Assembly: GCF_001514195.1 (NCBI RefSeq)
Contig: NZ_KQ948734.1
Coordinates: 650,462 to 714,461, forward strand
Length of the DNA: 64,000 bases
Source of the DNA: Streptomyces griseorubiginosus
GTDB lineage: Bacteria > Actinomycetota > Actinomycetes > Streptomycetales > Streptomycetaceae
Reading direction: 5' to 3'
The position numbers and the translations under genes were made by a program. Positions 1-7,906 of the stretch are shown piece by piece. The notes under the pieces are model-generated. The model saw only the letters and a program-made list of their open reading frames with translations. It was not told the origin of the DNA and did no database searches. Numbering within the stretch: position 1 is the first letter of the stretch; each line of letters begins with the position of its first letter.

Positions 1-21
1 GAACTCACCAAGGACAAGTGA
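1..21 (+). CDS. 3' end of upstream tad-locus gene (partial)
   Basis: The window opens inside a reading frame that encodes ELTKDK and then TGA, 9 bases before the cpaE start. Too little is present to identify it. In actinomycete tad loci the gene before cpaE is often a CpaB/SAF-domain protein, so that is a guess from context only. Confidence 0.4.
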   Translation, partial: ELTKDK

Positions 22-30
22 GAGGCCGCC

Positions 31-1281
31 ATGCCCACGAGGATCCTCCCGGCAGTCGGCGACACGGACGCGGTCCGCTCCCTCACCACACTGCTCAGCC
101 AGCTCCCGGACGCCGAACCGGTCACCCCCGTCACCGACTCCACCCAGCTCATCGACACCCTCGCGCGCCTGGCGTCCGAGTCGATCGACGAACTGCCCGA
201 AGTGGTCGTCGTCCATGAGCGCATCGGCCCCGTCCCGGCCCTGGAGCTGATCCGCGAGGTCGCCCTGCGCTTCCCGGCCGTCGGCGTCATCCTCGTCACC
301 TCCGACGTCAGCCCCGGCCTCTTCCAGGCCGCCATGGACTACGGCGCCCGCGGCCTCATCGCCCTCCCGCTCGGCTACGAGGAGCTCGCCACCCGGGTGC
401 ACGCGGTCGCCCAGTGGTCGGTGGGCGTACGACGGCACCTGGGCGCCGCCACCGACGTGTTCACCGGCGTCGGCGGCACCGTCGTCACCGTCAGCGGTGC
501 CAAGGGCGGCGTCGGCGCCACCACCACCGCGATCCAGCTCGCCCTCGCCGCACAGGCCTCCGGGCGCAGCGCCGCCCTGCTCGACCTGGACCTCCAGACC
601 GGCGACATCGCCTCCTACCTGGACGTGCAGTTCCGCCGCTCGGTCGTCGACCTCGCCGCCATCACCGACATCTCCCCGCGCGTCCTCGCCGACGCCGTCT
701 TCCCGCACGACACCGGCCTCGCCCTGCTGCTCGCCCCCGGCGAGGGCGAACGCGGCGAGGAGGTCACCGAGCGCGCCGCCCGCCAGATCGTCTCCGCCCT
801 GCGCTCCCGCTACGAGGTCGTCGTCGTCGACTGCGGGGCCCAGCTCAGCGGGGCCGGCGCGGCGGTCGTCGAGATGGCCGACACGGCCCTGCTGGTCACC
901 ACCCCGGACGTGGTCGCCGTACGCGGCGCCAAGCGTGCCGTACGGATGTGGGACCGGCTCCAGGTCCGCAAGGCCGAGGAGACCACCGTCGTCGTCAACC
1001 GGCACAGCCGCGGTACGGAGATCCAGCCCGCGCTCATCCAGAAGATCACCGGGACGGGCGTGGCGGCGACCGTGATCCCCGCGAACTTCAAGGAACTCCA
1101 GGGCGCGGTGGACGCGGGCCGGGTCCACGAACTCGACGCCAAGGGCACGGTCAAGCAGGCCCTGTGGACGCTCGCCGGCGAACTGGGCCTGGTCAAGGGC
1201 ACGGAGTCGAACTCCCACCGCAACGGCGGCCGGGAGCGGGGGTCCTTGGCCTTCCGGCGGCGCAAGGAGTTGGGGAGATGA
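31..1281 (+). CDS. cpaE: CpaE-like pilus assembly ATPase (MinD/ParA superfamily)
   Basis: This 416-residue cytoplasmic protein is likely the localisation or assembly factor of a tad (Flp) pilus. Residues 1-125 look like a receiver-type fold of the kind found in CpaE/TadZ. A MinD-like ATPase follows, with the deviant Walker A motif SGAKGGVGATT at residues 155-165 and VVVVDCGAQLSGAGAAVVEMAD as the later Walker B region. It ends in a basic tail (FRRRKELGR). The start is the ATG after GAGAGGCC. Its TGA overlaps the ATG of the next tadE-like gene (ATGA), so the two are translationally coupled. CpaE proteins are thought to place the secretion machinery at a cell pole; that role here is inferred from family and operon. 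Confidence 0.85.
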   Translation: MPTRILPAVGDTDAVRSLTTLLSQLPDAEPVTPVTDSTQLIDTLARLASESIDELPEVVVVHERIGPVPALELIREVALRFPAVGVILVTSDVSPGLFQAAMDYGARGLIALPLGYEELATRVHAVAQWSVGVRRHLGAATDVFTGVGGTVVTVSGAKGGVGATTTAIQLALAAQASGRSAALLDLDLQTGDIASYLDVQFRRSVVDLAAITDISPRVLADAVFPHDTGLALLLAPGEGERGEEVTERAARQIVSALRSRYEVVVVDCGAQLSGAGAAVVEMADTALLVTTPDVVAVRGAKRAVRMWDRLQVRKAEETTVVVNRHSRGTEIQPALIQKITGTGVAATVIPANFKELQGAVDAGRVHELDAKGTVKQALWTLAGELGLVKGTESNSHRNGGRERGSLAFRRRKELGR

Positions 1282-1757
1282 GGGCCCCGGCGCTCCAGCG
1301 GTGCCGACGGAGGACGCTGCCGCTCCAGCGGTGCCGCCGCAGGGCCCCGGCGTTGCAACGGTGCCGCCGGAGGGCTTCGGCGTTCCAGCGGTTCCGTCGT
1401 GACGAGGGGCAGGTGACCATCGAGTTCCTCGGGATGACCCCGCTGATCCTCGTCACGCTGGTGCTGCTGTGGCAGTTCGTGCTGCTGGGGTACACGTTCA
1501 CGCTCGCGGGGAATGCCGCGGACAAGGCGGTACGGGCCGCGACGGCGGCGGCGCCGGGGGAGCGGGAGGCCGCGTGCGAACAGGCGGGACGGGACGACCT
1601 GCCCGGCGCCTGGAGCGGAGAGGTGAGCTGCAGCACCGGCGGCGGCTATGTCACCGCCGATGTCCACCTGAGGGTCCCCGTCCTGTTCCCGGGTGCCCTC
1701 GCCTTCCCCTTCCAGGTCGACGGCCACGCGGGCGCGGTGGAGGAGGACAGGGACTGA
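1278..1757 (+). CDS. TadE-like pseudopilin with repetitive Arg-rich N-terminus
   Basis: This 159-residue protein has the TadE architecture: a basic N-terminus, the prepilin-type junction DEG/QVTIEF at about residues 42-48, one hydrophobic helix (about 50-75), and a short extracytoplasmic domain with two cysteines. In tad systems TadE/TadF are minor pseudopilins processed by a prepilin peptidase. The start ATG at 1278 overlaps the cpaE stop. Unusually, the first 40 residues are almost four copies of a 10-residue unit, about PALQRCRRRA, encoded by a 30-bp tandem repeat. TadE leaders are normally short, so this looks like a recent expansion. A later start would remove the repeat, but I see no good ribosome-binding site for one. 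Confidence 0.8.
   Translation: MRAPALQRCRRRTLPLQRCRRRAPALQRCRRRASAFQRFRRDEGQVTIEFLGMTPLILVTLVLLWQFVLLGYTFTLAGNAADKAVRAATAAAPGEREAACEQAGRDDLPGAWSGEVSCSTGGGYVTADVHLRVPVLFPGALAFPFQVDGHAGAVEEDRD
1291..1404 (+). repeat. 30-bp tandem repeat inside tadE-like gene (about 3.8 copies)
   Basis: Units begin at 1291, 1321, 1351 and 1381, each opening with cgctccagcg or a near variant and continuing gtgccg. The last unit diverges after about 18 bases. The period is a multiple of three, so the frame is kept and copy-number change would lengthen or shorten the Arg-rich cytoplasmic leader. Confidence 0.85.
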
Positions 1758-1758
1758 G

Positions 1759-2118
1759 ATGTCGTACTCCCGACGGAGCTTGGAGCGCCGCGACCGCGGC
1801 CAGGTGGCCATCGAATACCTCGGCTTCATCCCGATCCTGATCCTCGTCGCCATGGCCGTCGTCCAGCTGGGGCTCATCGCGTACACCGCCCAGCAGGCCG
1901 GCACCGCCGCCAGGGCCGGGGCGCGGGCCGCCTCGCTGGACCTGAGCGCGCAGGACGGCTGTGCCAACGCGATCAGCGACTGGCTGTCCGTCGACTGCGC
2001 CGAGGGCGGCGGCGACGGCTCGGTCACCGTCACCGCCACTGTCCAGATCCCGTCGATCGTCCCCGGATGGAGCTTCGACCCCGCAGTCAAGACCGCCACC
2101 ATGCCGCTCGACCACTGA
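1759..2118 (+). CDS. TadE-like pseudopilin (second)
   Basis: This 119-residue TadE-family protein has a basic leader (SYSRRSLERRDRG), the prepilin-like junction RDRG/QVAIEYLG, a hydrophobic helix IPILILVAMAVVQLGLIAY, and a small domain with two cysteines (DGCANA, VDCAEG) that could form a disulfide outside the membrane. The ATG follows the preceding stop by one base, so it is probably coupled. Together with the neighbouring TadE-like protein it would supply the minor pseudopilins of the Flp pilus. Confidence 0.82.
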   Translation: MSYSRRSLERRDRGQVAIEYLGFIPILILVAMAVVQLGLIAYTAQQAGTAARAGARAASLDLSAQDGCANAISDWLSVDCAEGGGDGSVTVTATVQIPSIVPGWSFDPAVKTATMPLDH

Positions 2119-2131
2119 ACGAGGTACCCCC

Positions 2132-3469
2132 ATGAGCCTGCGGTCCCGCATCAACACCCCCGAGGAGAACGGCAGTCGGGGCGAGGAGGGCCACCTGGTC
2201 GCCTCCTACCGCGCCAAGCTGCTCGAGGAGATCGACCTCGCGGAGATGAGCTCGCTGGCGGCCGCCGAACGCCGGGCCCGTCTGGAGCGGGTGCTCGGGC
2301 ACATCATCAGCCGCGAAGGCCCGGTCCTGTCGACCGTCGAACGCTCCCAGCTGATCCGGCGGGTGGTCGACGAGGCCCTCGGCCTGGGCATCCTGGAGCC
2401 GCTGCTCGAAGACGCCTCCATCACCGAGATCATGGTCAACGGACCCGACTCGATCTTCGTCGAACGCGGCGGCCGGGTCGAGCAGTTGCCGCTGCGCTTC
2501 CCCTCCCACGACCAGCTGATGCAGACCATCGAGCGCATCGTCTCGACAGTCAACCGGCGCGTGGACGAGACGAACCCCATGGTCGACGCCCGCCTTCCCT
2601 CCGGAGAGCGGGTCAACGTCATCATCCCGCCGCTCTCCCTGACCGGCGCGATCCTCACCATCCGCCGCTTCCCCCGCTCCTACACCCTCCAGGAACTGGC
2701 CGGCTTCGGCTCCCTCGACGAGCACATGCTGTACCTGCTGGCCGGTCTGGTGCAGGCCCGCTTCAACGTCATCGTGTCGGGCGCGACGGGCACCGGGAAG
2801 ACCACCCTGCTGAACGCGCTCTCCGGGCTGATCCCCGAGGGCGACCGGATCATCACCATCGAGGACTCGGCCGAACTCCAGCTCCAGCAACGGCACGTGG
2901 TCCGCCTGGAGTCCCGCCCGCCCAACGTGGAGGGCCAGGGCCGGGTCACCATCCGCGACCTGGTCCGCAACTCCCTCCGTATGAGGCCCGACCGGATCGT
3001 CGTAGGTGAGGTCCGCGGCGGCGAGTCACTCGACATGCTCCAGGCGATGTCCACCGGCCACGACGGCTCGCTGGCCACCGTGCACGCCAACAGCGCCGAG
3101 GACGCGCTGATGCGGCTCAAGACCCTGGCGTCCATGTCGGAGGTGGAGATCCCCTTCGAGGCGCTGCACGACCAGATCAACAGCGCCGTCGACGTGATCA
3201 TCCAGCTCACCCGGTTCGCCGACGGCGCCCGCCGTATCACCGAGATCGCCCTGCTCGACAGCCACGGCAGCGAGCCGTACCGCCTGGTGACCGTGGCCCG
3301 CTTCAACGCCCAGCCGATGGCGGCGGACGGCCGGATCTACGGCCGTTTCGAGTACTTCCCGCTGCCCCGCCGTACCGTCGACCGCCTCTACATGGCGAGT
3401 CAGCCCACGCCCCAGGCCTTCGGCGTGGCCGAGTCCGCAAGCCAGTTGGCCATCCGAGAAGCCCGGTAG
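2132..3469 (+). CDS. cpaF: Type II/IV secretion ATPase CpaF/TadA
   Basis: This 445-residue hexameric traffic ATPase powers Flp pilus assembly. It carries an N-terminal helical region, the ITEIMVNGPDSIFVERGG segment typical of CpaF N-terminal domains, Walker A GATGTGKTTLLNAL at about residues 216-228, an Asp/Glu box (ITIEDSAELQLQ), Walker B RIVVGEVRGGE at about 287-297, and the His box GSLATVHANSAEDAL. All nucleotide-binding motifs look intact. The ATG at 2132 sits 13 bases after the tadE-like stop. tadB and tadC follow closely, so this is the core of the tad operon. Confidence 0.93.
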   Translation: MSLRSRINTPEENGSRGEEGHLVASYRAKLLEEIDLAEMSSLAAAERRARLERVLGHIISREGPVLSTVERSQLIRRVVDEALGLGILEPLLEDASITEIMVNGPDSIFVERGGRVEQLPLRFPSHDQLMQTIERIVSTVNRRVDETNPMVDARLPSGERVNVIIPPLSLTGAILTIRRFPRSYTLQELAGFGSLDEHMLYLLAGLVQARFNVIVSGATGTGKTTLLNALSGLIPEGDRIITIEDSAELQLQQRHVVRLESRPPNVEGQGRVTIRDLVRNSLRMRPDRIVVGEVRGGESLDMLQAMSTGHDGSLATVHANSAEDALMRLKTLASMSEVEIPFEALHDQINSAVDVIIQLTRFADGARRITEIALLDSHGSEPYRLVTVARFNAQPMAADGRIYGRFEYFPLPRRTVDRLYMASQPTPQAFGVAESASQLAIREAR

Positions 3470-3488
3470 GACAGGTAGGAACCACCCC

Positions 3489-4433
3489 ATGGACCTCGCG
3501 ACCCTAGTCGATCTCACCACCGGCATAGCCCTGCTGAGCTGCGTGCTCGCCGTCGTCGGTGTCCACGTCCACGCCAAGGGCCGGGCCCAGCGGGCCGCCC
3601 TGGTCGACCGGCTGACCGCGGCCGGGCAGGTGCCGTACACCGGCCGCCGCCGGCACTTCCGCGACCTGGACCGCCGACTGCGCCGCACCCGGCTCGGCAG
3701 ACAGCTGGAACTCCGGCTAGCGGCCACGGGGTTGGACGTCACGCCGGGCGAGTTCTTCGCCGCGATGCTCGCCGTGGTGGCGGGCCTGTGGCTGATCGGC
3801 CAGGAGACACTCGCCCCCTTCTTCGGCCCCATCCTCGGCCTCCTCGGCATCGGGGCGGCGGTGCAGTTCCTCAACTGGCAGCGCCAGAAACGCATCGAGA
3901 AGTTCATCAACCAACTCCCCGAACTGGCCCGCATCCTGGCCAACGCCACCCACGCCGGCCTCGCCCTGCGCACCGCCATCGGCATGGCGGCGGAGGAGCT
4001 GGAGGCCCCGGCCGGAGAGGAACTGGGCAAGGTCGCCAACGAGTTGGCCCTCGGCGTGTCGATGGAGGACGCGCTGGACGAGATGGCCAAGCGGCTCCCG
4101 TCCCGGGAACTGGTGGTCCTGGTGACGACCCTGGTCCTGTCGAACCGGGCCGGCGGCCAGGTGGTCAGCGCCCTGCGCAACCTCACCGAGACGCTGGAGG
4201 AGCGCAAGGAGACCCGGCGCGAGGTCCGCACCCAGCTCTCCCAGGTGAACATGACGTCGTACGCCGTCCCCGTCCTCGGCATCGGCTCGCTGTTCCTCAT
4301 GAACGGCGTCAGGGACGGAGCGCTGGACCGCATGACGGGCTCACCGCTGGGCCAGGCCGCGGTGCTCATCGCGTTCGGCCTGTACGCGGTGGGCTTCATC
4401 CTCATCCGCCGCCTCTCCCGCGTCGACGTCTGA
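3489..4433 (+). CDS. tadB: TadB inner-membrane platform protein (T2SSF family)
   Basis: This 314-residue T2SSF-family integral membrane protein partners with CpaF as the pilus assembly platform. It has an N-terminal helix (residues 8-26), a central hydrophobic pair (about 85-125), a cytoplasmic helical T2SSF domain (LPELARILANATHAGLALRTAIGMAAEEL through the ETLEERKETRREVRTQLSQ stretch) and two C-terminal helices around 255-310. The length fits TadB. It starts 19 bases after cpaF and ends 10 bases before tadC. Confidence 0.88.
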   Translation: MDLATLVDLTTGIALLSCVLAVVGVHVHAKGRAQRAALVDRLTAAGQVPYTGRRRHFRDLDRRLRRTRLGRQLELRLAATGLDVTPGEFFAAMLAVVAGLWLIGQETLAPFFGPILGLLGIGAAVQFLNWQRQKRIEKFINQLPELARILANATHAGLALRTAIGMAAEELEAPAGEELGKVANELALGVSMEDALDEMAKRLPSRELVVLVTTLVLSNRAGGQVVSALRNLTETLEERKETRREVRTQLSQVNMTSYAVPVLGIGSLFLMNGVRDGALDRMTGSPLGQAAVLIAFGLYAVGFILIRRLSRVDV

Positions 4434-4443
4434 GGGGGCGGCC

Positions 4444-5334
4444 GTGATCGCATTCGGACTGGCCCTGCTGATGGCCCTGAGCGTGTGGGGCGTCTTCGCC
4501 GGCATCCGCATGTACCGCGCGGAGGCGAAGCTGCCCGCCGACCTGGTGCTCGCACTGGAGGTGGGCTCGACCCGCACCGGCGCAGTGGACTCCCTGGTCG
4601 ACCGCATGGGCATGCGGTACGCCCCCGCCGTCCTGCGCCTGATGGGCCCCAAGCAGGTCGCCAAGTACCGCCGCAAGATCGACCTCGCGGGCAACCCCGG
4701 CGGCCTGACCATCAACCGCTACGCGGCCCGCAGGGCGGTCTACGGCTTCCTCGGCGGCCTGGGCTTCCTGGTCTTCCTGCTCCGCGGCCAGATCCTGGTC
4801 GCCCTGCTGCTCCTGGCCTTCGGGGCGTTCTGGACGGAGGTCGGCATCTGGTCGGCGATCCGGGTCCGCAAGGACGTCATCGAGCGCACCCTGCCCGACT
4901 TCCTGGACGTCCTGGCGGTCGTGGTGAGCGCGGGCCTCGGCTTCCGCCAGGCACTGGACCGGGTGGCCTCCAAGTACGAGGGCCCCTGGGCCGACGAACT
5001 GCGCATCACGCTCCGCCAGATGGACCTGGGCGTGAGCCGCCGCCAGGCCTTCGCGGAACTCCGCAGGCGCAACGACTCCGAACAGGTCGCCATGTTCGTG
5101 ACGGCACTCCAGCAGGGCGAGGAGCTGGGCGCGCCCATCGTGGACACCCTGGTCGCCCTGGCCAAGGACATGCGCCGCACCGACGCCCAGAACGCCCGCC
5201 GCAAGGCCGCTCGCGCGGTCCCCAAGGCCACGATGATGATCACCACGTTCATGGTCCCGGCCACGATGCTGCTGCTGGCCGCGGGCCTGCTCCTGGGTTC
5301 CGGCACGGACTTCGGGTCGATCACGGGGGGTTAG
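4444..5334 (+). CDS. tadC: TadC inner-membrane platform protein (T2SSF family)
   Basis: This 296-residue second T2SSF-family platform protein has a GTG start preceded by GAGGGGGC. Membrane helices are visible at about 1-20, 100-135 and 265-290. The T2SSF domain (LPDFLDVLAVVVSAGLGFRQALDRVAS onward) lies between them, and the conserved stretch VAMFVTALQQGEELGAPIVDTL is present. TadB and TadC normally form a heteromeric platform. The stop lies within a run of G bases that continues into a long purine tract before the sensor kinase gene. Confidence 0.87.
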   Translation: MIAFGLALLMALSVWGVFAGIRMYRAEAKLPADLVLALEVGSTRTGAVDSLVDRMGMRYAPAVLRLMGPKQVAKYRRKIDLAGNPGGLTINRYAARRAVYGFLGGLGFLVFLLRGQILVALLLLAFGAFWTEVGIWSAIRVRKDVIERTLPDFLDVLAVVVSAGLGFRQALDRVASKYEGPWADELRITLRQMDLGVSRRQAFAELRRRNDSEQVAMFVTALQQGEELGAPIVDTLVALAKDMRRTDAQNARRKAARAVPKATMMITTFMVPATMLLLAAGLLLGSGTDFGSITGG

Positions 5335-5393
5335 GGGGAGTGAGGGAGCAGGGGAGAGGGAGAGGGAGAGCGGGAGAGCCGGGGGTGGGGAGG
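5325..5393 (+). other. Poly-purine, G-run-rich tract between tadC and kinase gene
   Basis: Almost every base from the tadC stop to the kinase ribosome-binding site is A or G, with repeated GGGAGA units and at least five runs of three or more G separated by short loops. This meets the usual pattern for a possible RNA G-quadruplex. It also contains the likely Shine-Dalgarno sequence GGGGAGG (5387-5393). Confidence 0.55.
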
Positions 5394-5398
5394 TGACG

Positions 5399-6793
5399 AT
5401 GACGGAGGCACGCAGGCCGCACCGGGCCCTGTGGCGCGGACGCGCGGCCGCCGACGGTGCTGAGCACCCACAGGGGCCACCCGCACCCGACGACGAAAGC
5501 AGCACGGGTGGTGCCCCTGGGAGATCTCAGGAGGCTCACCCCCACGCACCCGCACTCGCCCTCCAGGTCAACGCCCTCCAGGCCATGTGCCGCCAGGTCT
5601 TCGGCTTCCGCCTGGCGATGATCGCCCTGGCCGCCCCCGCCGCCCTCCTGAACGCCAATCCCGGCCTGGGCGTCCGCCTCGTCGGCGCCGCGGTCGTCGT
5701 CACCTTCATGGTCTCGTACGCCCTCTTCAGGGACTGGGAACGCTTCGGCCCCCTCCTCCTGCGCCACCCCACCCTGCTCGCCGCCGACACCCTCTTCGGC
5801 AGCCTCCTGCTGATCTCCGCCGGCCCGGACACCACCCTCGCGTACGTCAGCGTCTGCACCCCCCTCCTCGCCGGCATCGCCTACAGCTGGCGCGGCGCCG
5901 CGGTCTTCGCCTCCCTCCAGTCCCTGATCCTGCTCCTGGTCCAGACGGCGCTCCCGCACACGCACCGCACCCCCGCGGACGCCCTCCTCCTCCCCGGCTT
6001 CTGCGTGATCACCGGAGCGGTCGGCTCCACCCTCCGCGGCCTCCTGCTCCGCTTCGGCACGGCGACCCAGGCCCTCACCGCGATGCGGGCCCGCTTGGCG
6101 GTGACGGAGGCGATCAGCGAGGAACGGGCCCGGCTGGCAAGGGAGATGCACGACTCGGTCGCGAAGACCCTGCACGGCGTGGCCCTGGCCGCGGAGGGCC
6201 TCGCGGCCTCGGCGGCCGCCCCCGCCCCCGACCCGGCCCTGCTCAGACAGCAGGCGGAACTCGTGGCCAGGGCGGCCCGCAGAGCGGCGACGGAGTCCCG
6301 CGAACTCCTCACCGACCTGCGCCGGAACCAGGACCACGGCCATCGGGACCAGGACCACGGCATCGACGTTCTCGAGGAACTGGCGTCCCGGGCGGCGGAC
6401 TTCAGCACCCGCACCGGGCTCCCCCTGACCTACCGCCCCCCGGTCGGCCCGCACCCCGACCTCCCGGTCCCGCCCGCGGCGGCCCGTCAGCTCCTCTCCA
6501 TCACCGAGGAGGCGATGGAGAACGCCCACCGCCACGCCGAGGCCACCCGCGTGGAGGTGAGCGCGGAGGTCGAGGACGGGCTGCTCCGGATCAGCGTCCG
6601 GGACGACGGCCGCGGCCTGCCCGCCGGCACGAGCCTCGACGAGCTGCGCAGGAGGGGTCACTTCGGCCTGGTCGGCATGGTGGAACGCGCCGCGTCCGCG
6701 GGCGCCCGCCTCCACCTGGGCGAAGGCCCGGACGACCGGGGCACCGACGTACTCCTGGAACTCCCCCTGCCCACCCCGGAGGCGGACCGATGA
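5399..6793 (+). CDS. NarL-family sensor histidine kinase of the tad locus
   Basis: This 464-residue membrane histidine kinase has an N-terminal cytoplasmic region of about 55 residues, five or six hydrophobic helices (about 60-225), and an HisKA_3 dimerisation domain with the phospho-accepting H251 in EERARLAREMHDSVAKTLHG. A HATPase_c domain follows, with an N box (TEEAMENAHRHAEA), a G1-type DDGRGLP and a G2-type GHFGLVGM. There is no large extracellular sensor domain, so the signal is probably sensed in the membrane. The ATG at 5399 has GGGGAGG five bases upstream; a GTG at 5393 is possible. It overlaps the next response regulator frame and sits between tadC and flp, so it probably regulates pilus genes. 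Confidence 0.87.
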   Translation: MTEARRPHRALWRGRAAADGAEHPQGPPAPDDESSTGGAPGRSQEAHPHAPALALQVNALQAMCRQVFGFRLAMIALAAPAALLNANPGLGVRLVGAAVVVTFMVSYALFRDWERFGPLLLRHPTLLAADTLFGSLLLISAGPDTTLAYVSVCTPLLAGIAYSWRGAAVFASLQSLILLLVQTALPHTHRTPADALLLPGFCVITGAVGSTLRGLLLRFGTATQALTAMRARLAVTEAISEERARLAREMHDSVAKTLHGVALAAEGLAASAAAPAPDPALLRQQAELVARAARRAATESRELLTDLRRNQDHGHRDQDHGIDVLEELASRAADFSTRTGLPLTYRPPVGPHPDLPVPPAAARQLLSITEEAMENAHRHAEATRVEVSAEVEDGLLRISVRDDGRGLPAGTSLDELRRRGHFGLVGMVERAASAGARLHLGEGPDDRGTDVLLELPLPTPEADR

Positions 6794-6822
6794 CCCCCCA
6801 CCCCAGCACGAGAGGAGGCGCC

Positions 6823-7632
6823 ATGCAGAACGACCCCGAACACTCCATCGCCCCCTTCGCACTGCTCCCGACGGCCCCGCCGACCCCCGTCGTCCGGATC
6901 GTCGTCGCCGACGACAACCCCGTGGTGCGGGCGGGCCTCACCGCCCTCCTCTCGGGCCATGAGGGCATCACCGTCGTGGCCGAGGCGGCGGACGGCAGGG
7001 AGGCGTACGAGGCCGCGAGCCGGCACCGCCCCGACGTGATCCTCCTGGACGTCAGGATGCCGGGCGTGGACGGGCTTTCGGTGCTGCCGTACCTAGTGCC
7101 GATCGCACCGGTGCTGATGCTGACGTACAGCGGAGAGCCGGAGACCGTCCGCGAGGCGCTGCGCGGGGGAGCCGACGGCTACCTGGTCCACGGCGAGTTC
7201 ACGACGGACCAGCTCGCCGCGGCCGTACGGGACACCGCGCAGGGCGTCACCCACCTCACTCCGACGGCGGCGAGCGCCGTGCTGCAAGAACTACGCGATG
7301 CGAATGCACACGCACAACAGCCCCCGCCTCCCCCTTTCTCACTCACTTCCTCCAAAGTGCTTTCGCAACTGCAACCATCTGTGGGACAGTCTGTGGGACG
7401 GTCGTCCTCGGACCGGTCGCGTTTCCAACTCAGCGCGAGGGAGGCGGAGATCATGAACCTCATCGCATCCGGCATGACCAACCAGCAGATCGCCGCCGCC
7501 TGTTTCATCAGCGAGAAGACCGTCAAGAACCACATCAACCGCATCTTCGCCAAGCTCCACAGCACCAGTCGCGCGGAGGCGGCGGCGAAGTGGCTCGGCA
7601 CGGCCCCGAGTTCGGGCCGAGGGGTGGGATGA
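6823..7632 (+). CDS. LuxR/NarL-family response regulator of the tad locus
   Basis: This 269-residue DNA-binding response regulator has a receiver domain at about residues 25-145 with acidic pocket VVADDN, phospho-acceptor D76 in LLDVRMPG, T in MLTYSG, then a long low-complexity linker (PPPPPFSLTSSKVLSQLQPSV). The C-terminal LuxR helix-turn-helix contains REAEIMNLIASGMTNQQIAAACFISEKTVKNHINRIFAKL. I chose ATG 6823 because GAGGAGG lies 4 bases upstream. An in-frame ATG at 6790 overlaps the kinase stop and would add 11 residues. The partner is the upstream kinase; targets are unknown but tad/flp promoters are the obvious candidates. Confidence 0.88.
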   Translation: MQNDPEHSIAPFALLPTAPPTPVVRIVVADDNPVVRAGLTALLSGHEGITVVAEAADGREAYEAASRHRPDVILLDVRMPGVDGLSVLPYLVPIAPVLMLTYSGEPETVREALRGGADGYLVHGEFTTDQLAAAVRDTAQGVTHLTPTAASAVLQELRDANAHAQQPPPPPFSLTSSKVLSQLQPSVGQSVGRSSSDRSRFQLSAREAEIMNLIASGMTNQQIAAACFISEKTVKNHINRIFAKLHSTSRAEAAAKWLGTAPSSGRGVG

Positions 7633-7650
7633 CCCGTGCCGAACCGAGGT

Positions 7651-7670
7651 TGGGCCCGGATTTGGGCCCA
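7651..7670. promoter_or_regulatory. Hairpin between response regulator and flp pilin gene
   Basis: TGGGCCC (7651-7657) and GGGCCCA (7664-7670) form a perfect 7-bp stem with a six-base loop, 18 bases after the response regulator stop. No U-tract follows. It could be a weak terminator or a processing/stability element that lets flp mRNA accumulate separately. Confidence 0.45.
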
Positions 7671-7744
7671 GGGGCCCTGCGCCGACGAGGATCAGCGGGT
7701 CTACGTTCCGGTTGTCGATGGCGGCGACACCGAAGGGTCACACG

Positions 7745-7906
7745 ATGAACAACCGGTTCAAGCGCGACGAGGGTCAGACCGCGGTGGAGTACCTCGGCAT
7801 CATCGCGGTGGTGGTGGCGATCGTGCTGGCGATCACGGGGACGGACATCGGCAACACGATCTACACGGCGATCGTCGACAAGGTCAACGAAGTCATCGGT
7901 GGCTGA
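7745..7906 (+). CDS. flp: Flp/Fap-type major pilin
   Basis: This 53-residue Flp-family pilin has a short basic leader NNRFKRDEG, the prepilin peptidase junction EG/QTAVEYLG with the family-typical Glu-Tyr pair, a hydrophobic helix GIIAVVVAIVLAITGTDIG, and a short tail. This is the expected main structural subunit of the pilus. The ATG at 7745 is preceded by GAAGGG at 7731-7736; an upstream in-frame ATG at 7712 would break the leader pattern. The TGA overlaps the presumed start of the TadG-like frame. Confidence 0.9.
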   Translation: MNNRFKRDEGQTAVEYLGIIAVVVAIVLAITGTDIGNTIYTAIVDKVNEVIGG

